Below, piece after piece: positions 51,568 through 59,260 of a DNA stretch of 64,000 nt. The notes beneath the pieces were generated by a model. It worked only from the letters and a program-made list of their open reading frames with translations. It did not search any database and was not told the DNA's origin. The stretch comes from CAVRGQ01 sp963720785 (GTDB taxonomy: Bacteria; Actinomycetota; Acidimicrobiia; IMCC26256; DASPTH01): positions 496,001 to 560,000 of the forward strand of contig CAVRGQ010000009.1 in assembly GCA_963720785.1 (NCBI GenBank), written 5' to 3'. Within the stretch, counting starts at the first letter, position 1, and every line of letters begins with the position of its first letter. The translations under genes were made by a program, and so were the position numbers.

Positions 51568-52488
51568 CTAGGCCCGTCGCACCGACGGATCGACGAACGC
51601 GACACCGGCCCGGGCCTCGTGCCCGGGACGGTCCGCGTCGGGCCCCTCGAGCGGCTCCTCGGTTGCCGCCTCGAGCGCGGCGTCGAGCTCGGCGCCGAGC
51701 ACCACGACCAGCGCGGTGAGGTAGAGCCACAGCATCAGGACGACGACCCCGCCGAGCGACCCGTAGGTGCGGTCGTAGCTGCCGAGGTTCGAGCTGTAGA
51801 GCGCGAAGAGCGCCGACGCGACCAGCCAGCCCAGCGTCGCGAGCACGGCACCCCAGGAGAGCCAGCGCCACTCGGGGTCGGTCCGAGCAGGCGCGAAGCG
51901 GTACAGCAGCGCGAGTCCCGTGACCATCATCACCGCGAGCACCGGCCACACGAGCACATCGAGCACCACCCGCACACCGTGCGGCACCCCCGCGTCCGCG
52001 AGCGCGCCCGGAAGCACGGCAATCAGCGCGACGGCGACGAGCATGAAGAAGAGCGCGCCGAAGGTGAGAAGCACTGCGAGGACGCGCACCCGAACGAAGC
52101 CGCGGTCCTCGGCTTCGCCGTACGCGGTGTTGACCGCCTCGATGAGGTGCTTCACCCCGGAGGACGCGCTCCAGAGCGCGACCACGATGCTCACGAGCGC
52201 GGTGAGGCCGAGCCCCGCGTTCGATCGTGTGGCGATCGAGTGGAGCTGCTGGCGGATCAGGTTCTGCGCGGAACGGGGCAGGCCCGAGGCCAGGTCGCGG
52301 ATCACCCGCGTCGCGTCGCCGGGACTGGCGAAGAGACCCCAGATCGAGAGCGCGGCGACGAGCAGCGGCACGATCGCCAACAACGCGAAGAACGCAACGC
52401 CACCGGAGAGCAGCGACACGTTGTCACCCACCGCTTGCCGCTTGACGCGCCGCAGCACCGGGAGCCAGTCCTCACGCATCAAGCGCAT
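51568..52488 (-). CDS. YihY/BrkB-family inner-membrane protein
   Basis: An integral membrane protein of about 306 residues with six helices, the YihY/virulence factor BrkB family (formerly called ribonuclease BN). Landmarks: SLLSGGVAFFALLAIVPLLVAALSIWG, VALWSASSGVKHLIEAVNTAYG, and GAVLATLGWLVASALFALYSSNLGSYDRTYGSLGGVVVLMLWLYLTA. ATG 52488 is chosen; ATGs at 52554 and 52563 are also in frame but overlap the divergent chelatase start. Biological role not established for the family. Confidence 0.88.
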   Translation of the reverse strand: MRLMREDWLPVLRRVKRQAVGDNVSLLSGGVAFFALLAIVPLLVAALSIWGLFASPGDATRVIRDLASGLPRSAQNLIRQQLHSIATRSNAGLGLTALVSIVVALWSASSGVKHLIEAVNTAYGEAEDRGFVRVRVLAVLLTFGALFFMLVAVALIAVLPGALADAGVPHGVRVVLDVLVWPVLAVMMVTGLALLYRFAPARTDPEWRWLSWGAVLATLGWLVASALFALYSSNLGSYDRTYGSLGGVVVLMLWLYLTALVVVLGAELDAALEAATEEPLEGPDADRPGHEARAGVAFVDPSVRRA

Positions 52489-52548
52489 CACGAGCGCGCG
52501 GTACCCGTGCCCCGGCGGGCGGAAACCGCTGCGCTCAGAGGCAGCCCG

Positions 52549-52554
52549 TAGCAT
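52549..52554 (+). promoter_or_regulatory. Predicted -10 element of a leaderless gene
   Basis: TAGCAT lies 7 nt before the ATG at 52562. Confidence 0.5.
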
Positions 52555-52561
52555 CGGGAGC

Positions 52562-53038
52562 ATGACCGACCGTGCGCCGCTCGGCGCCGCCGACGGGTTC
52601 GACCCGGCCACCACCGGCCTCGTGCTCGTCGACCACGGCTCGCGTCGGGTTGCGTCGAACGAGTTGCACGAGCACACCGTGCGTGCGTGGCGCGAGTCCG
52701 CGGGCTACCCGATCGTGGAACCCGCGCACATGGAGCTGGCCGAGCCCTCGATCGGCGCCGCCTTCGACGCGTGCGTGGCGCAGGGTGCGACCACCGTGGT
52801 GATCCAGCCCTACTTCCTCGGCCCCGGCCGCCACTGGGACCGCGACATCCCCGAGCTCGCCGCCGCGGCCGCGGCCCGCCACCCCGGTGTGCGCTTCCTC
52901 GTCACCGCGCCACTCGGGCCCCACCCGCTGCTCATGGAGATCGTCGAGGACCGGGTGCGCCAGTGCCTGCGACACGCCAACGGGGAGTCCCCGGAGTGCG
53001 AGCTCTGCGCCGGGACGGGTCGCTGCCACCTGCAGTGA
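52562..53038 (+). CDS. CbiX/SirB-like chelatase with C-terminal cysteine motif
   Basis: A 158-residue small class II chelatase-like protein. The metal-site histidine lies in GLVLVDHGSRRVASNE, and the second-half strand TTVVIQPYFLGPGRHWDRDIPEL has the usual YFLxxGxHxxxDI motif with its histidine. The C-terminus ECELCAGTGRCHLQ adds three cysteines (CxxCxxxxxC) outside the core fold. Such enzymes insert Co or Fe into sirohydrochlorin. Start at ATG 52562 fits the TAGCAT leaderless promoter. The last 107 bp overlap the extended C-terminus of the convergent SGNH gene. Confidence 0.88.
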   Translation: MTDRAPLGAADGFDPATTGLVLVDHGSRRVASNELHEHTVRAWRESAGYPIVEPAHMELAEPSIGAAFDACVAQGATTVVIQPYFLGPGRHWDRDIPELAAAAAARHPGVRFLVTAPLGPHPLLMEIVEDRVRQCLRHANGESPECELCAGTGRCHLQ

Positions 53039-53910
53039 ACGCCCGCTCGGGGGACGATGGTTCGTCGCCCGGCGACGACGTCTGCGCGCGGCGCAGCAAC
53101 ACCACGCCGGCCAGCACCACCAGCGCCACCCCGCCGATCGCGACGGCCGCCACGGTGCGCCCGGTCGGCCCCGCCGTCGGCGACGCCGCCGGCTCCAGCG
53201 CGCACACTTGCGGTCCCCGCGACCTCCACCGGAGTAGTGGGGGTGACCGCCGGTGACCGCGAGTCCGCCAACGACTCGCGGTAGGCCGCGACGCGCTGCT
53301 GCACTGCCGTGGCGAACGCGGCGCGTCCGGGCGGCGTGAGGTGGAGGCCGTCGGCGTACACGAACTCGGGATGGGCGGCCACCTGCGCGTCCCAGTCGAC
53401 CACGTCGAGGTTCGCGTACCGGTCGGCCGCGGCGCGCAACTCGTCGTTCATCGCCGACCGTGCGGGTTGGAACACCGACTGCGTGAGCCACACCACCCGC
53501 GGCACGTCCGCGAGGGCCTGCATCATCGCGTCGATGCGCTCGCGGAACACCGCCCCGTCGGGCATGTCGTTGTAGCCGAGGTCGAGCACGACGACGTCGC
53601 CGAGCAGTTCGGGATGCGCGACGAGCACCGGTGTGGTGCCGAGCAGCGAGCGGTTCTCGAACGCGTCGACCGCCGCGTCGGCGCCGGGGAAGGCGGCGAG
53701 GAGATCGTCACGTGCCCCGAGCATCACGGAGTCGCCGAACATCCGGATGCGCAACTGCGCATCGGCCGCGCCGGCCGCGCGCGCGCCGACCGCGCCGATC
53801 GCGCCGACCGCGCCGACCGCGCCGACCGCGCCGAATGCCACCACGAGCAGCAGGACGGCGAGCCCGCCGAGTACTCGGGTCAGAACGCGGACGCGGACGG
53901 CGTGCAGCAC
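52932..53910 (-). CDS. SGNH-hydrolase-type membrane protein (apparent frameshift near 53200)
   Basis: A protein of about 325 residues. An N-terminal signal/membrane helix (VLGGLAVLLLVVAFGAVG) is followed by an Ala-Val-Gly repeat. The SGNH domain has RMFGDSVMLGARDD (block I Ser), DLGYNDMPDG and the terminal YADGLHLTPPG (Asp-His pair), like the SGNH module of cell-surface acyltransferases. After a one-base shift near 53200 the frame adds a proline/threonine linker, a C-terminal membrane helix (VAAVAIGGVALVVLAGVVLL) and a tail overlapping the chelatase gene. GTG 53910 is preferred (GAGGGGGA site). Likely acts on envelope polymers. Confidence 0.82.
53780..53835 (-). repeat. 9-bp tandem repeat in the SGNH gene
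   Basis: Repeats of gcgccgacc encode an AVGAVGAIG segment between the membrane helix and the SGNH domain. Confidence 0.85.
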
Positions 53911-54026
53911 GGCACCATCGTCCCCCTCGACCCCGACCGAGCACACCCGTTCGCGGCGAGGTTGACCTCTGGTTGAGCCGACGATGAGCGAGCGGCGTCG
54001 CGCGTCGCTCGCTCAGGTGGGTGGGT

Positions 54027-55694
54027 TCAGCCGATCCGCGCCCCGGCACCCCGCACGAGCCGCCCCGGCCTTGCTTCGGTGGCCACGCCGCGGTCGACGA
54101 GTACCTCGCCCGCCACGAGCGTCGCAAGGAAGCCAGTGGACTGCTGCACCAGCCGACGCGCGCCACCGGGCAGGTCGTACACGAGCTCGGGCATCGTCGG
54201 CGCGACCGTGTCGGGATCGAACACGTTGACGTCGGCCGCCATCCCTTCGCGCAGCAGACCGCGGTCGGCGAAGCTGTAGGCGCGCGCCGGCTCCAGCGTG
54301 AGCATGCGCACCGCCTCGGCGAGGGTGAAGTCGCCGCGCTCGCGCACCCAGTGGGCGAGGAAGTGCGTCTGGATCGACGCATCCGCCATCTGGCTCACGT
54401 GCGCGCCGGAGTCGGAGAAGCCGAGCACGGTGTCGGGGTGCGCGAGGCACCGCTTCACGGTGTCGTGGTCGAACGGCGTCATCGTCTGCCAGAAGAGCTG
54501 GCGCAGGTCGGTCTCCAGGGCGAGCTGGATCATCGCCTCCACCGGGTGCACACCGCGCGCCGCTGCGAGCTCCGCCACGGTGGGGTTCGGGGGCAGGGGC
54601 GACTGGAACACCTGCATGCGGTCGAACTCGGGTGCGCGGGCCTCGGCGCCGAAGGCCTCGCCGTAGGGGCCCTCCCCGGCGATCTTCACCAGGCGGGCGA
54701 CCACGTCAGGGTCGGCGAGTTGCCGGCGCTGCTCGTCGATGGGCAGCGCGCGCAGCTCCCGCCACTCGGGCAGGCGGTCGAACGGCGTCTGCGTGAGGAA
54801 CGACGTGAACGCCCCGATGCCGCGTGGGTGGCACAGCCCCCACGTGCGCACCCCGGCGGCAACCGACTGCTCGAGCTGGTCGAGCGCCTTCGCGTTCATC
54901 GCGGTGCTCGCGATCGGCACCCCGGTGGCCAACCCGAGGTCGCGCAGCAGCTGGTTCGGGTCGCCCTCGGGCACGTCGGGATCACTCACCGACTGGAAGA
55001 TCCCCACTCCGAGGTCGCCGAGCACGCCCACCAGCTCGCACACCTCGCCCCACGACGCGAGGCGTGACGCCACCGGTCGGTCGTCGGACGTCTGGTGGTG
55101 CTTCGTGCGCGACGTGGTGAAGCCGAAGGCACCGGCACGCATCGCGGCCTCGAGCTCGAGCTTCATCGCGGCGACGTCGTCGGCGGTGGCCTCGCCCTCG
55201 AACGCCCGCTCCCCCATCACGTAGGTCCGCAACGCGGAGTGGCCGATGTTCGCCGCGTAGTTGAGCCCCTTCGGCTGGCGGTCGAGGGCGTCGAGGTACC
55301 CGGCGAAGTCGGTCCACGACCACTCGATGCCGGCCGCGAGCGCGGCGGGCGCGATGTCCTCGGCCCGTTCGAGGTTGCGCACCACCAGCTCGTGGGCGTC
55401 GTCGCGGGTCGGCGCGAGAGTGAAGCCGCAGTGGCCCATCACCACGGTGGTGACGCCGTGCCAGCACGAGTTGGTGCCCAACTCGTCCCAGAACACCTGC
55501 GCGTCCATGTGGGTGTGGGTGTCGATGAACCCGGGGGTGACCACGTGACCGTCGGCGTCGATGTCGACGGTGCCGCGCTCCTTGATGCGACCGATCTCGG
55601 CGATGCGGCCGTCGACGATGCCGACGTCGGCGCGGAACGGTGCGAGCCCGGTGCCGTCGACGACGGTCCCGTTGCGGATGACGGTGTCCATCAT
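54027..55694 (-). CDS. N-acyl-D-amino-acid deacylase-like amidohydrolase
   Basis: A 555-residue metal-dependent hydrolase of the D-aminoacylase group. DTVIRNGTVVDGTGLAPF, then the metal motif TPGFIDTHTHMD, the CGF loop in GHCGFTLAP, TSRTKHHQT, and GFSDSGAHVSQM near the catalytic aspartate are all present. It ends with a beta-sandwich closing strand (FLATLVAGEVLVDRG). ATG 55694 has GGAGGAG before it. It shares a direction with the PF04909 gene upstream, 52 bp away, so the two may be one unit hydrolysing amide or lactone intermediates. Confidence 0.9.
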   Translation of the reverse strand: MMDTVIRNGTVVDGTGLAPFRADVGIVDGRIAEIGRIKERGTVDIDADGHVVTPGFIDTHTHMDAQVFWDELGTNSCWHGVTTVVMGHCGFTLAPTRDDAHELVVRNLERAEDIAPAALAAGIEWSWTDFAGYLDALDRQPKGLNYAANIGHSALRTYVMGERAFEGEATADDVAAMKLELEAAMRAGAFGFTTSRTKHHQTSDDRPVASRLASWGEVCELVGVLGDLGVGIFQSVSDPDVPEGDPNQLLRDLGLATGVPIASTAMNAKALDQLEQSVAAGVRTWGLCHPRGIGAFTSFLTQTPFDRLPEWRELRALPIDEQRRQLADPDVVARLVKIAGEGPYGEAFGAEARAPEFDRMQVFQSPLPPNPTVAELAAARGVHPVEAMIQLALETDLRQLFWQTMTPFDHDTVKRCLAHPDTVLGFSDSGAHVSQMADASIQTHFLAHWVRERGDFTLAEAVRMLTLEPARAYSFADRGLLREGMAADVNVFDPDTVAPTMPELVYDLPGGARRLVQQSTGFLATLVAGEVLVDRGVATEARPGRLVRGAGARIG

Positions 55695-55746
55695 GCTCCT
55701 CCTGAGGCGCGATCAGATCGTGTGCGGTCGGCCGATTCGTGGGCGA

Positions 55747-56973
55747 TCACGGACGGAGATGGGATGGGCGGAGGTCGCCGGGGTCGAGGCCGAAGCACTC
55801 GATGGCATTGGTGCGCATGATGCGCTCGAGGTCGTCAGCGCTGCAACGCTTGCCGATCTCGGCCACGAGGTTCGGCGTGTTCGGCCAGGTGGTGTCCTGG
55901 TGCGGATAATCGGTCTCGAACATGATCTGGCCGACACCGATCTTCTCGCGCAGGTCGACGCCCACCATGTCGTCGAAGAACGTGCCGAACACCCGCCCCG
56001 GCACCTGTGTGGACGGCGGTTCGGTGATCTCGGGCGGCAGGTTGCCCCACGCCGCCGAGTGGATGAACGTGCGGTCGAGTCGTTCGAGCAGGAACGGGAT
56101 CCACCCGATCTGGCTCTCCGAGAACGCGATCTTCAGGCGCGGGAAGCGGACCAGCGAGCCCGACAACAGCCAGTCGGCCATCGACATGTAGGCGTTCATC
56201 GACGTGAGCGTGTTCGACATCGCCTGCGGCGCGTCGGCGCTCGTCTTCGGGATCACCGAACCCGACCCGATGTGCATGCACAGCACGGTGCCGGTGTCGT
56301 CGCACGCCTGCAGGAGCGGGTCCCAGTAGCGGTCGGCATCGTGCAGCGAGGGCAGCCCGAGGTTGGTGGGCAGCTCACTGAACGTGATCGCCTTCTGCCC
56401 GTGCGCGGCGTTGCGCCGCACCTCGTCGCCGGCGGCCTGCGCGTCCCACAGGGGGATGATGCCGAGCGGGATCAGGCGACCGCCGCTGTCGGCGCACCAC
56501 TCCTCGATCATCCAGTCGTTGTAGGCCTGGACGCACGCGAGCGCGAGGTCCTTGTCGTGCACGCTCATGAAGTGCTGGCCGGCGAAGCGCGGGTAGTTCG
56601 GGAAGTTGAGCGACCGTTCGATGCGGCCCTCGTCCATGTCGGCGAGGCGCGCCTGCGCGTCGTAACAGCCCTTGCGCATGTCGGAGAAGCGGATCGGGTC
56701 GAGGGTGAACTCGTCCTCGCCGTAGCCCGCGCACGCCATCACCATCGGGATCGCCCGCACCGTGTCCTCGCAGACCCAGAAGTCGGCGATCGGCCCTTCC
56801 GTCGCGACGACGTGGTCCTTGCCGCCGTCGGGCCGCACCCGGTACTCCCACGGGTGTGCCTCTACCCGGGGCCCCCGGTCGCGGAACTTCGCGGGCAGCC
56901 AGCGCTCCCACAGGTCGGGTGGCTCGACCACGTGGTCGTCGGCCGAGATCACCCAGGGCAGTGCGTGCGCCAT
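55747..56973 (-). CDS. Amidohydrolase family 2 protein
   Basis: A 408-residue intact PF04909 protein. It starts ISADDHVVEPPDLWERWLPAKF, then LNFPNYPRFAGQHF, NLGLPSLHDADRYWDP, CMHIGSGS, RLKIAFSESQIGWIPFLLERLD, and FETDYPHQDTTWPNTP with the metal Asp. It is a close homologue of the frameshifted copy at 10162-11444. ATG 56973 follows GGAGGA; an in-frame ATG at 57000 would lie inside the operator. The palindrome at 56993-57018 overlaps its promoter. Likely a decarboxylase or ring-opening hydrolase. Confidence 0.93.
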   Translation of the reverse strand: MAHALPWVISADDHVVEPPDLWERWLPAKFRDRGPRVEAHPWEYRVRPDGGKDHVVATEGPIADFWVCEDTVRAIPMVMACAGYGEDEFTLDPIRFSDMRKGCYDAQARLADMDEGRIERSLNFPNYPRFAGQHFMSVHDKDLALACVQAYNDWMIEEWCADSGGRLIPLGIIPLWDAQAAGDEVRRNAAHGQKAITFSELPTNLGLPSLHDADRYWDPLLQACDDTGTVLCMHIGSGSVIPKTSADAPQAMSNTLTSMNAYMSMADWLLSGSLVRFPRLKIAFSESQIGWIPFLLERLDRTFIHSAAWGNLPPEITEPPSTQVPGRVFGTFFDDMVGVDLREKIGVGQIMFETDYPHQDTTWPNTPNLVAEIGKRCSADDLERIMRTNAIECFGLDPGDLRPSHLRP

Positions 56974-56992
56974 GTCGTCCTCCGCGTGTGCA

Positions 56993-57018
56993 TTAGCCAT
57001 TGGCTAAGGACCTTAGCC
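56993..57018. promoter_or_regulatory. Operator with three TTAGCC half-sites
   Basis: TTAGCC-att-GGCTAA (56993-57007) followed by ggacc-TTAGCC (57013-57018): two overlapping inverted repeats sharing the central half-site. It sits 20 bp upstream of the amidohydrolase start. No regulator gene is adjacent. Confidence 0.6.
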
Positions 57019-57044
57019 AACCTGCGGGCGGCGTGCACGGTGGC

Positions 57045-57689
57045 TCAGGGCAGCAACTGGAACGGGTCGGTCAGGAGGTCACCGGCGCCGGGGACGAGCG
57101 GCCCGAGGGGCGGAAGCAGCGTGGGAACCGTCGGCGCGGGCAGCGGGGCCCCGGGCAGGGGCGGAAGCGGCGACGTCTCGGGTGGGGTCAGGGGCGGCAG
57201 GGTCTCACCCGGGAGCGTGGGACTGGTCGCCGTGGGTTCGGGCAGCGTGGGCGCCGGTTCGCTCGGCTGCACGGCGCCGGTCGCCGGCCCGGTCGGCGCC
57301 ACGACCGGTGCCGTCGACGCGCTCGGCCTCGGCGCGGTCCCCGGGGCGTGGCTGCCTCCGTCATCGCCCGGCGATGGGAGGTCGATCCCGACGTGGCGCA
57401 CCAGGTTCGCGATGCCTCGCTGCGCCGGCGCAGGGAGGGCCCCCGCGGCGGCAAGGCTGCACACCACCAGTCCGACCGTGGCCGCGACGGCCACGGCGAA
57501 CCGACGCGCCCGCGGCCGGACACCCCGAATCCGCGCCGCAGTCAACTCGTCGCGCGACGGAGTGGTCGCGGCGTGGTCCATGACTTCGCGCAATGCTGCG
57601 GACGGCAGTGGCGCATCCTCGCGTGAGACTTCGACGACGAAGGCGTCACGGAGGCGATCGAGCAGTTCGGCGTCCGCCCGGCGGCTCAT
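57045..57689 (-). CDS. Probable membrane anti-sigma factor with Pro-rich extracellular tail
   Basis: A 214-residue protein. A short cytoplasmic N-terminus (LLDRLRDAFVVEVSRED) precedes one membrane helix (FAVAVAATVGLVVCSLAAAG). The rest is an extracytoplasmic segment dominated by proline, threonine and serine (PTLPEPTATSPTLPGETLPP and similar). No zinc-binding HxxxCxxC is seen. The ATG overlaps the sigma-factor stop (ATGA), the common arrangement of sigma/anti-sigma pairs; the assignment rests on this and on the topology. Confidence 0.7.
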   Translation of the reverse strand: MSRRADAELLDRLRDAFVVEVSREDAPLPSAALREVMDHAATTPSRDELTAARIRGVRPRARRFAVAVAATVGLVVCSLAAAGALPAPAQRGIANLVRHVGIDLPSPGDDGGSHAPGTAPRPSASTAPVVAPTGPATGAVQPSEPAPTLPEPTATSPTLPGETLPPLTPPETSPLPPLPGAPLPAPTVPTLLPPLGPLVPGAGDLLTDPFQLLP

Positions 57690-58319
57690 GCGCTCTCCTC
57701 CAGCTCCAGGTCGGTCAGCGCCGGATCGGCTGCGTCCCCGAGTGTGCGCCGCAGCGCGGCGAGCGCGCGGTGCTGCAAGGACTTCACCGCGCCCACGCGT
57801 TTGCCGAGTACGGCCGCGACGTCGGCGAGTGGCAGGTCGGCGATCACGCGCAGCGCGATCACCTCGCGTTGCGCGTCGGGCAACGCGGCGATGAGATCGC
57901 GCGCCCGACTGCTCCCCCACCCGGGCCAGCGCGTCGTGCTCCGCGTCGCCCGCCACCAGTCGATCGGGCTCCGGCGGGACCGCGGTCGTCAACGGGCGAC
58001 GCCGGCGGCGGCGCAGGTCGTCGACCAACTGGTGGTGGGCGACGGTGAACAACCAGGAACGGAACTGCGGCTCGGTGCCCGAGAACGTGGACAGCCGCGC
58101 GAACACCTTGAGGAACACCTCGCTCGTGAGGTCCTCTGGTTCCGGTGCACCCTGCGCACGCAGATAGGCGCGGACGCGGCCGGCGTATCCGGTGTGGAGG
58201 TGGTGCCATGCCCAGCTCTCACCGGCGTTCGCCGCCACGAGCACCACGCCGAACGGCGCGGGCTCCGAGGGCGGGGTCGTGGGCAGGGCCGGGTCCTCGA
58301 TGACTCCGGTGTTACCCAC
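57686..58319 (-). CDS. ECF-type RNA polymerase sigma factor (apparent frameshift near 57905)
   Basis: A group 4 sigma factor of about 210 residues. Region 2: YAGRVRAYLRAQG, PEDLTSEVFLKVFARLSTFSGTEPQFRSWLFTVAHHQLVDDLRRR. After one extra base near 57905 the frame gives ARDLIAALPDAQREVIALRVIADLPLADVAAVLGKRVGAVKSLQHRALAALRR (region 4 with its helix-turn-helix). GTG 58319 is an uncertain start. It is coupled to the membrane anti-sigma gene and preceded by the chaplin-like surface protein gene in the same direction, 48 bp upstream. Confidence 0.87.
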
Positions 58320-58367
58320 CGGGGCCCCGAGGCCAAACCGCCGGTTCAGCGATCATGTGGCATCCTC

Positions 58368-59093
58368 TCACCGGAACGCCGCCACCTTGCGCAGCACCAG
58401 GCCGACTGCCGCCAGCCCGGCGCCGAGGGACGACAGCAGGACCGTGGGCGAACCGGTGAAGGCCAAGGCGTTCCCGGCGGCCCCGGCGCCCGTGGCGGCG
58501 ACGACCCGACCCACCGCTGCGCCTGCGACATCGGCCGGGGACCCATTGGACGATCCCGACGAGCACGGCGTGGTGCTCGCGAGCCCGGCCGCCGCGACCG
58601 AGTTGCCGCAAACCGCGACTCCGACCGTGGGCGACACGTCGACGCCACCGGCGCCGTCGCCCGCAGCGCTCGTGGCTCCCGTGCACGGCGATGCGGTCGC
58701 CGCGCCGAGGGCGGCCACGCTGTTGTCGCACACCTGGGCATCCACCGTCGGCGCGACGGTGACACCGGGTCCGCCGATGGGGACGGGCACCGGTGGCGTC
58801 GGCACGCCAGCCGGGGGAATCGGGAGCGGGACCGGCAGCGGGACGGGGAGCCCGCCCGACGGCGGCAGCGGCACCGGGAGACCCCCGTCGCTCGGGAGGG
58901 GAACCGGGACCGGGACGGGAGGAGTCGGCACGGGCAACGGCGTGTCCGCCGCTGCGTCTGAGGCCATGCCCGCGGTCAGGCCGAGCGCCAGGCCCACCAG
59001 GGCGAGGGGGGCCAGCCACCGGGCCCGCCGCGGGGTGGCGGGGCGGGAATGCCCGCGGTGGACCTGGGTGGGTGCGGAGCTGCCGGTGGCCAT
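58368..59093 (-). CDS. Chaplin-like surface protein with LAFTG sorting signal
   Basis: A 241-residue exported protein. The signal peptide covers residues about 22-50 (WLAPLALVGLALGLTAGMASDAAA). A 55-residue Pro-Val-Pro-rich stretch follows, then two similar modules: VDAQVCDNSVAALGAATASPC and VGVAVCGNSVAAAGLASTTPC. These share the C-x-N-S-V-x-x-x-G ... C pattern of chaplins. The end NALAFTGSP plus a hydrophobic helix and RKVAAFR is a class E sortase sorting signal. Long chaplins of Streptomyces also have two modules and such an anchor. ATG 59093 follows GGAGGA. Confidence 0.8.
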   Translation of the reverse strand: MATGSSAPTQVHRGHSRPATPRRARWLAPLALVGLALGLTAGMASDAAADTPLPVPTPPVPVPVPLPSDGGLPVPLPPSGGLPVPLPVPLPIPPAGVPTPPVPVPIGGPGVTVAPTVDAQVCDNSVAALGAATASPCTGATSAAGDGAGGVDVSPTVGVAVCGNSVAAAGLASTTPCSSGSSNGSPADVAGAAVGRVVAATGAGAAGNALAFTGSPTVLLSSLGAGLAAVGLVLRKVAAFR

Positions 59094-59260
59094 TGCGTGT
59101 CCTCCTCGTCCTCGGTCTCGGGCGACCGGCGCTCGTGACCCCGCAGGGAGGCGCACCGGTACGCACCCCCGTCAACGCCCGCCACCGTCCGCGGGATACG
59201 GCCTAGCCTCGGCGCACTTCGGGCGGGTCGAGTGCGGCCCCGGTGCAGAGGAGCGTCACC

